From: JANXVV01 sp038230975
Lineage (GTDB): Bacteria > Planctomycetota > Phycisphaerae > Tepidisphaerales > Tepidisphaeraceae
NCBI GenBank assembly: GCA_038230975.1
Contig: JBBRMF010000019.1
Location: forward strand, 1 to 35,225
Reading direction: 5' to 3'
Length of the DNA: 35,225 nucleotides
This document shows positions 33,016 to 35,225 of the stretch, one piece after another. Made by a program: the position numbers and the translations under genes. Under the pieces are notes generated by a model, which made no database searches, was not told the DNA's origin, and saw only the letters and a program-made list of their open reading frames with translations. How positions within the stretch are numbered: the first letter of the stretch is position 1; every line of letters starts with the position of its first letter.

Positions 33016-33042
33016 CATGAATGTCACCGAGACTTCCGACCT
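32998..33042. terminator. Hairpin between convergent genes
   Basis: A perfect 10-bp stem, AGGTCGGAAG (32998-33007) with CTTCCGACCT (33033-33042), encloses a second stem GACAT-GA-ATGTC (33014-33025). It spans the glycosyltransferase stop codon and faces the convergent regulator gene ending at 33073. There is no clear T tract; bidirectional termination is likely. Confidence 0.55.
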
Positions 33043-33072
33043 TCGATTCTGCATCAATCCAGTTCATTCCCG

Positions 33073-34440
33073 TCAATTCCCCGGTTGCACCTTGACTGGA
33101 TCCGCAACGGCTTTAGACGCCGGTACAGCCAGTTTCACCGCAGCTGGAGCAATATTCACCTTCATCAAAACCTCGCTCGGCACGACGGTCGGTGCCGATT
33201 GCACAGCATCCTTGGATGGCGGTGGCAACTGCTCTTTCGTGATCTCCCGTGTCGAAAGATCTCCGAAAACCGCCATGAGCTTGCCTGTTTCAAGATCCTT
33301 CCGCCAGAAGACAATCGCATCCTTCTCGCCCAACTTATGTCCGGGCAGATAGTCGTAGGTCTTGCGAAGATCATACTTGAAAAGCAGACTGGTCAGACTT
33401 CCGGTATAGGTCATCAACTGTTGGCTTTCGGAATCCAACTTGGCAGGTTTATCAACGTTCGCAACGTCCGCGCTTGCGAGCTGGGCGATCGCATACCAAT
33501 CATCCAGCTTGACTGGAAACTTCCCGTCACTCTTCTTGGCGAAGATCCGCAGCATGCCGACGACATTCTCTTCGATATTCAAGCTAATCGAACCAGTGAG
33601 TTTGGTCACCGTGTACCCGGCTGGAATCTCCATGCTGAATCGCTTTTCATCCAACGGCGCATCAAACACCAGATCATCCATCGTAATATTCGTCGTTTTG
33701 CCCGCGATCTCTACATTGGTTTCCATTCGCACCGGCAGGTCGGTCGCAGGGTCCACCCAGATCGTCATCACCTTGCCGCTTTCCGTGACACGAAAGCCCT
33801 TGGCCTTTATGTTTCCGATCTTCAATTCGCCAACCGATTCACCTTTTTTCCCGACGAGACTGCGCATTTCGGAAATCACATCCCGTTCAATCGGTGCCTT
33901 CGGCTGACCCGTGACTTCAATCTTCGTGAGATTCGCCGTCTTCAACGCCGAATTCAGGATGAGCGTTTGACTCGTGGCGATATCCATGATCATCACCGTC
34001 GATCCTGGCAACTCATTTCTCATTCGTCCGCCAAGAATCTCCGATTTAATGACCATCGGTTCGGTTGCACCGGGCACCGTCATTCGAGCCGAATACGTGA
34101 GCGATTTAATATCCCGAAGTTTTTCCGCCACCTGGGCGAAGGTGACCGATGAAAAAAAACCAAACGCCAGCAACACAGCCCAGACAGACAATCCACCTGC
34201 CGCGACAATCAGCGCGGCGGCTTTTCGATGTAAATACGACATGGCTAATACCTTCTGAAAAAATCCTGCAGAAGGGGTGACATCCTTTTGGAGAACACCC
34301 GCACCGGCTGCCCTACGAAGGGCCGCCAGCGTGTCAGCCGTTGTCTGGGAACTCGGACCCGCAGGAACGTGTGCGTTTTTCAGCGCGGAGATGGATCGAC
34401 CCAGCACATCATTTTCGTCATATTGATTTTCTTCATTCAT
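33073..34440 (-). CDS. Transmembrane LolA/RseB-like regulator, probable anti-sigma partner
   Basis: A 455-residue protein. About 70 hydrophilic N-terminal residues precede one membrane segment (about 73-95, AAALIVAAGGLSVWAVLLAF). The large outer part (about 105-300) resembles LolA/RseB-type domains: repeated beta strands such as MIMDIATSQTLILNSALKTANL and MTIWVDPATDLPVRMETNVEIAG; the last 150 residues include a further soluble region and an Ala/Val/Pro-rich tail. Its start overlaps the ECF sigma stop as ATGA, so the two are coupled; an anti-sigma role is inferred from this. The cytoplasmic part has no zinc-binding HxxxCxxC motif. Fusion of sigma binder and RseB-like sensor in one chain would be unlike the separate RseA and RseB of E. 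coli. Confidence 0.8.
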   Translation of the reverse strand: MNEENQYDENDVLGRSISALKNAHVPAGPSSQTTADTLAALRRAAGAGVLQKDVTPSAGFFQKVLAMSYLHRKAAALIVAAGGLSVWAVLLAFGFFSSVTFAQVAEKLRDIKSLTYSARMTVPGATEPMVIKSEILGGRMRNELPGSTVMIMDIATSQTLILNSALKTANLTKIEVTGQPKAPIERDVISEMRSLVGKKGESVGELKIGNIKAKGFRVTESGKVMTIWVDPATDLPVRMETNVEIAGKTTNITMDDLVFDAPLDEKRFSMEIPAGYTVTKLTGSISLNIEENVVGMLRIFAKKSDGKFPVKLDDWYAIAQLASADVANVDKPAKLDSESQQLMTYTGSLTSLLFKYDLRKTYDYLPGHKLGEKDAIVFWRKDLETGKLMAVFGDLSTREITKEQLPPPSKDAVQSAPTVVPSEVLMKVNIAPAAVKLAVPASKAVADPVKVQPGN

Positions 34441-34943
34441 GACGACACCTCTTTCATCTCGGCGAGCAATTCACGCAACCGTCCGCGGGCCCGATGTAAC
34501 CAGACTCCGACGACATCAGTGGAAACCGCCAAATGCTCGGCAATTTCCGGGTAGTTCCAGCCATCCAGATGAAACAGACAAAACACTTCGGCTTGCTTCG
34601 GATTGATCTCCGCTAGTGCCGCCCGAAACCGCTCGGACAGCTCCGCGTTTTCCGCCATCTGCGGCGGTGATAAACCCGAGGCGAGTAAATGATCTTCTGG
34701 CAAAGCATCCTCTCGACCGCGTCGGCGAATCTTTTGCCGCAATCGATCGACCGCCCGGGTGGTCGCCAATCGCTGCAATAAGGCCCGCCAATGCTTGACC
34801 TCATGCGTACGGGAATACTCGAGGGCACTGACAAAGGATTCCTGGAACACTTCATCCGCATCCGCGCGATTCCCCAGCAAGCGCCAAGCCGTCCGCCATA
34901 CAACCGGACCTTCACGGCTGAGAATATCCTGCCAGTCAATCAT
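34437..34943 (-). CDS. ECF-type RNA polymerase sigma factor
   Basis: A 168-residue sigma factor with region 2 (about 8-75: AWRLLGNRADADEVFQESFVSAL, then WRALLQRLATTRAVDRLR, the -10 recognition part) and region 4 (about 103-158: LAEINPKQAEVFCLFHLDGW, YPEIAEHLAVSTDVVGVWLHRARGRL, the -35 recognition helix). It has no extra N- or C-terminal domain. ATG at 34943 follows a GGGAG site. The overlapping membrane regulator gene downstream presumably holds it inactive until an envelope signal arrives. It may autoregulate, but no clear ECF promoter can be picked from the upstream region. Confidence 0.92.
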   Translation of the reverse strand: MIDWQDILSREGPVVWRTAWRLLGNRADADEVFQESFVSALEYSRTHEVKHWRALLQRLATTRAVDRLRQKIRRRGREDALPEDHLLASGLSPPQMAENAELSERFRAALAEINPKQAEVFCLFHLDGWNYPEIAEHLAVSTDVVGVWLHRARGRLRELLAEMKEVSS

Positions 34944-35072
34944 TTACTGAAACTCCCACCGGCCACTGTGCCGGCACAGGGGATGTCGCTCACCACTAGA
35001 AATATCTTACAGGGAAACGAATGATAAAGTTTTATTTCACTAAATTGACCCCGCTCCATTGTCCGCCTTATT

Positions 35073-35098
35073 CCCTCTCCCGGTACTCCGGGGGAGGG
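35073..35098. repeat. CCCTCTCCC hairpin repeat
   Basis: CCCTCTCCC (35073-35081) pairs with GGGGGAGGG (35090-35098) with one G-U pair, around GGTACTCC, and is followed by TTAGGGTGGGGG. The same general sequence is a widespread intergenic repeat in high-GC bacterial genomes. Confidence 0.6.
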
Positions 35099-35165
35099 TT
35101 AGGGTGGGGGCTGACTCCCGCTCGAAAATGCCCCTCCTCGCTCCTAGAGCGTTTTTCAACTTGGT

Positions 35166-35200
35166 CGGGTGCCACGGGTCGCGGTACTCCGAGACCCGTG
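35166..35200 (+). repeat. GGGTGCCAC-family hairpin, single unit
   Basis: This unit matches those at 30897-30990: GGGTGCCACGGGTC, the inner stem CGG-TACT-CCG, then GACCCGTG. The stem is CACGGGTC/GACCCGTG instead of CACAGGTC/GACCTGTG, so one A-T pair has become G-C with both strands changed. Confidence 0.75.
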
Positions 35201-35225
35201 TGTGTCATTCACCGAAAAAAACACA

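Larger units (their letters stand above)
34944..35225. other. Repeat-bearing right end
   Basis: No gene is visible. The region must hold the promoter of the sigma-factor operon; TAAGAT near 35005-35010 on the minus strand is a possible -10, without a convincing -35. Two hairpin repeats follow, at 35073-35098 and 35166-35200. Confidence 0.5.

Overview
The window looks like a chromosomal segment of a planctomycete, most likely from the Phycisphaerae/Tepidisphaerales side of the phylum. This is inferred from the gene content and is not proven. The clues are a 1267-residue exported protein carrying the planctomycete-type N-terminal export motif (LEALETRRMLS), PEP-CTERM/HAF-type protein tails, PQQ-type beta-propeller proteins, a fabZ-acp-fabZ-fabF-fabF cassette, an ECF sigma/membrane-regulator pair, and intergenic spaces filled with inverted repeats. 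No phage genes, transposase, integrase or CRISPR array is visible.

Layout. 1-1226 has no convincing gene. 1227-2844 is a short operon of two paralogous membrane proteins with a near-consensus sigma-70 promoter and a terminator. 2891-6282 (minus) is a two-gene signalling unit: a receiver-plus-histidine-kinase protein followed by a membrane triple-PAS histidine kinase. 6402-10698 (plus) is a type II fatty-acid/polyketide-like cassette: dehydratase, elongated acyl carrier protein, second dehydratase, ketosynthase-like protein, ketosynthase. 10885-18378 (minus) is a probable carbohydrate-processing operon: SDR dehydrogenase, GH63-type glucosidase, secreted PQQ-propeller protein, secreted glutaminase-A-like protein. 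18526-20334 is an Uup-type ABC-F ATPase. 20758-23896 is pepP/Q-accB-accC. 24050-26801 (minus) is a secreted alpha/beta hydrolase and a solitary flavin-dependent halogenase. 26975-30778 is the giant exported multidomain protein. 30897-31493 is a graveyard of two PEP-CTERM tails facing each other beside an inverted repeat. Then come tRNA-Arg(TCT), a GT4 glycosyltransferase, and (minus) an ECF sigma factor overlapping a transmembrane LolA-like regulator.

The most interesting system is the cassette at 6402-10698. It has two ketosynthase-fold and two hotdog-dehydratase proteins, and in each pair one member keeps the catalytic residues while the other has lost them. The first ketosynthase-like protein has Asp, Cys and Ser where the Cys-His-His triad should be; the second dehydratase has Leu in place of the catalytic His. 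Each of the two degenerate subunits is preceded immediately by an inverted array of degenerate 7-bp repeats that covers its translation start region. This suggests obligate KS/chain-length-factor-like and DH/DH-prime heterodimers, acting on an unusual acyl carrier protein, making an unknown product. AccB/AccC, encoded 11 kb away, would contribute to malonyl-CoA supply, but a direct link is only inference.

A second theme is repeat architecture: a GTAG-headed REP pair (REPIN-like), a hairpin family whose copies differ by compensatory base changes, a perfect 25-bp inverted repeat, and a potential three-way-junction element.
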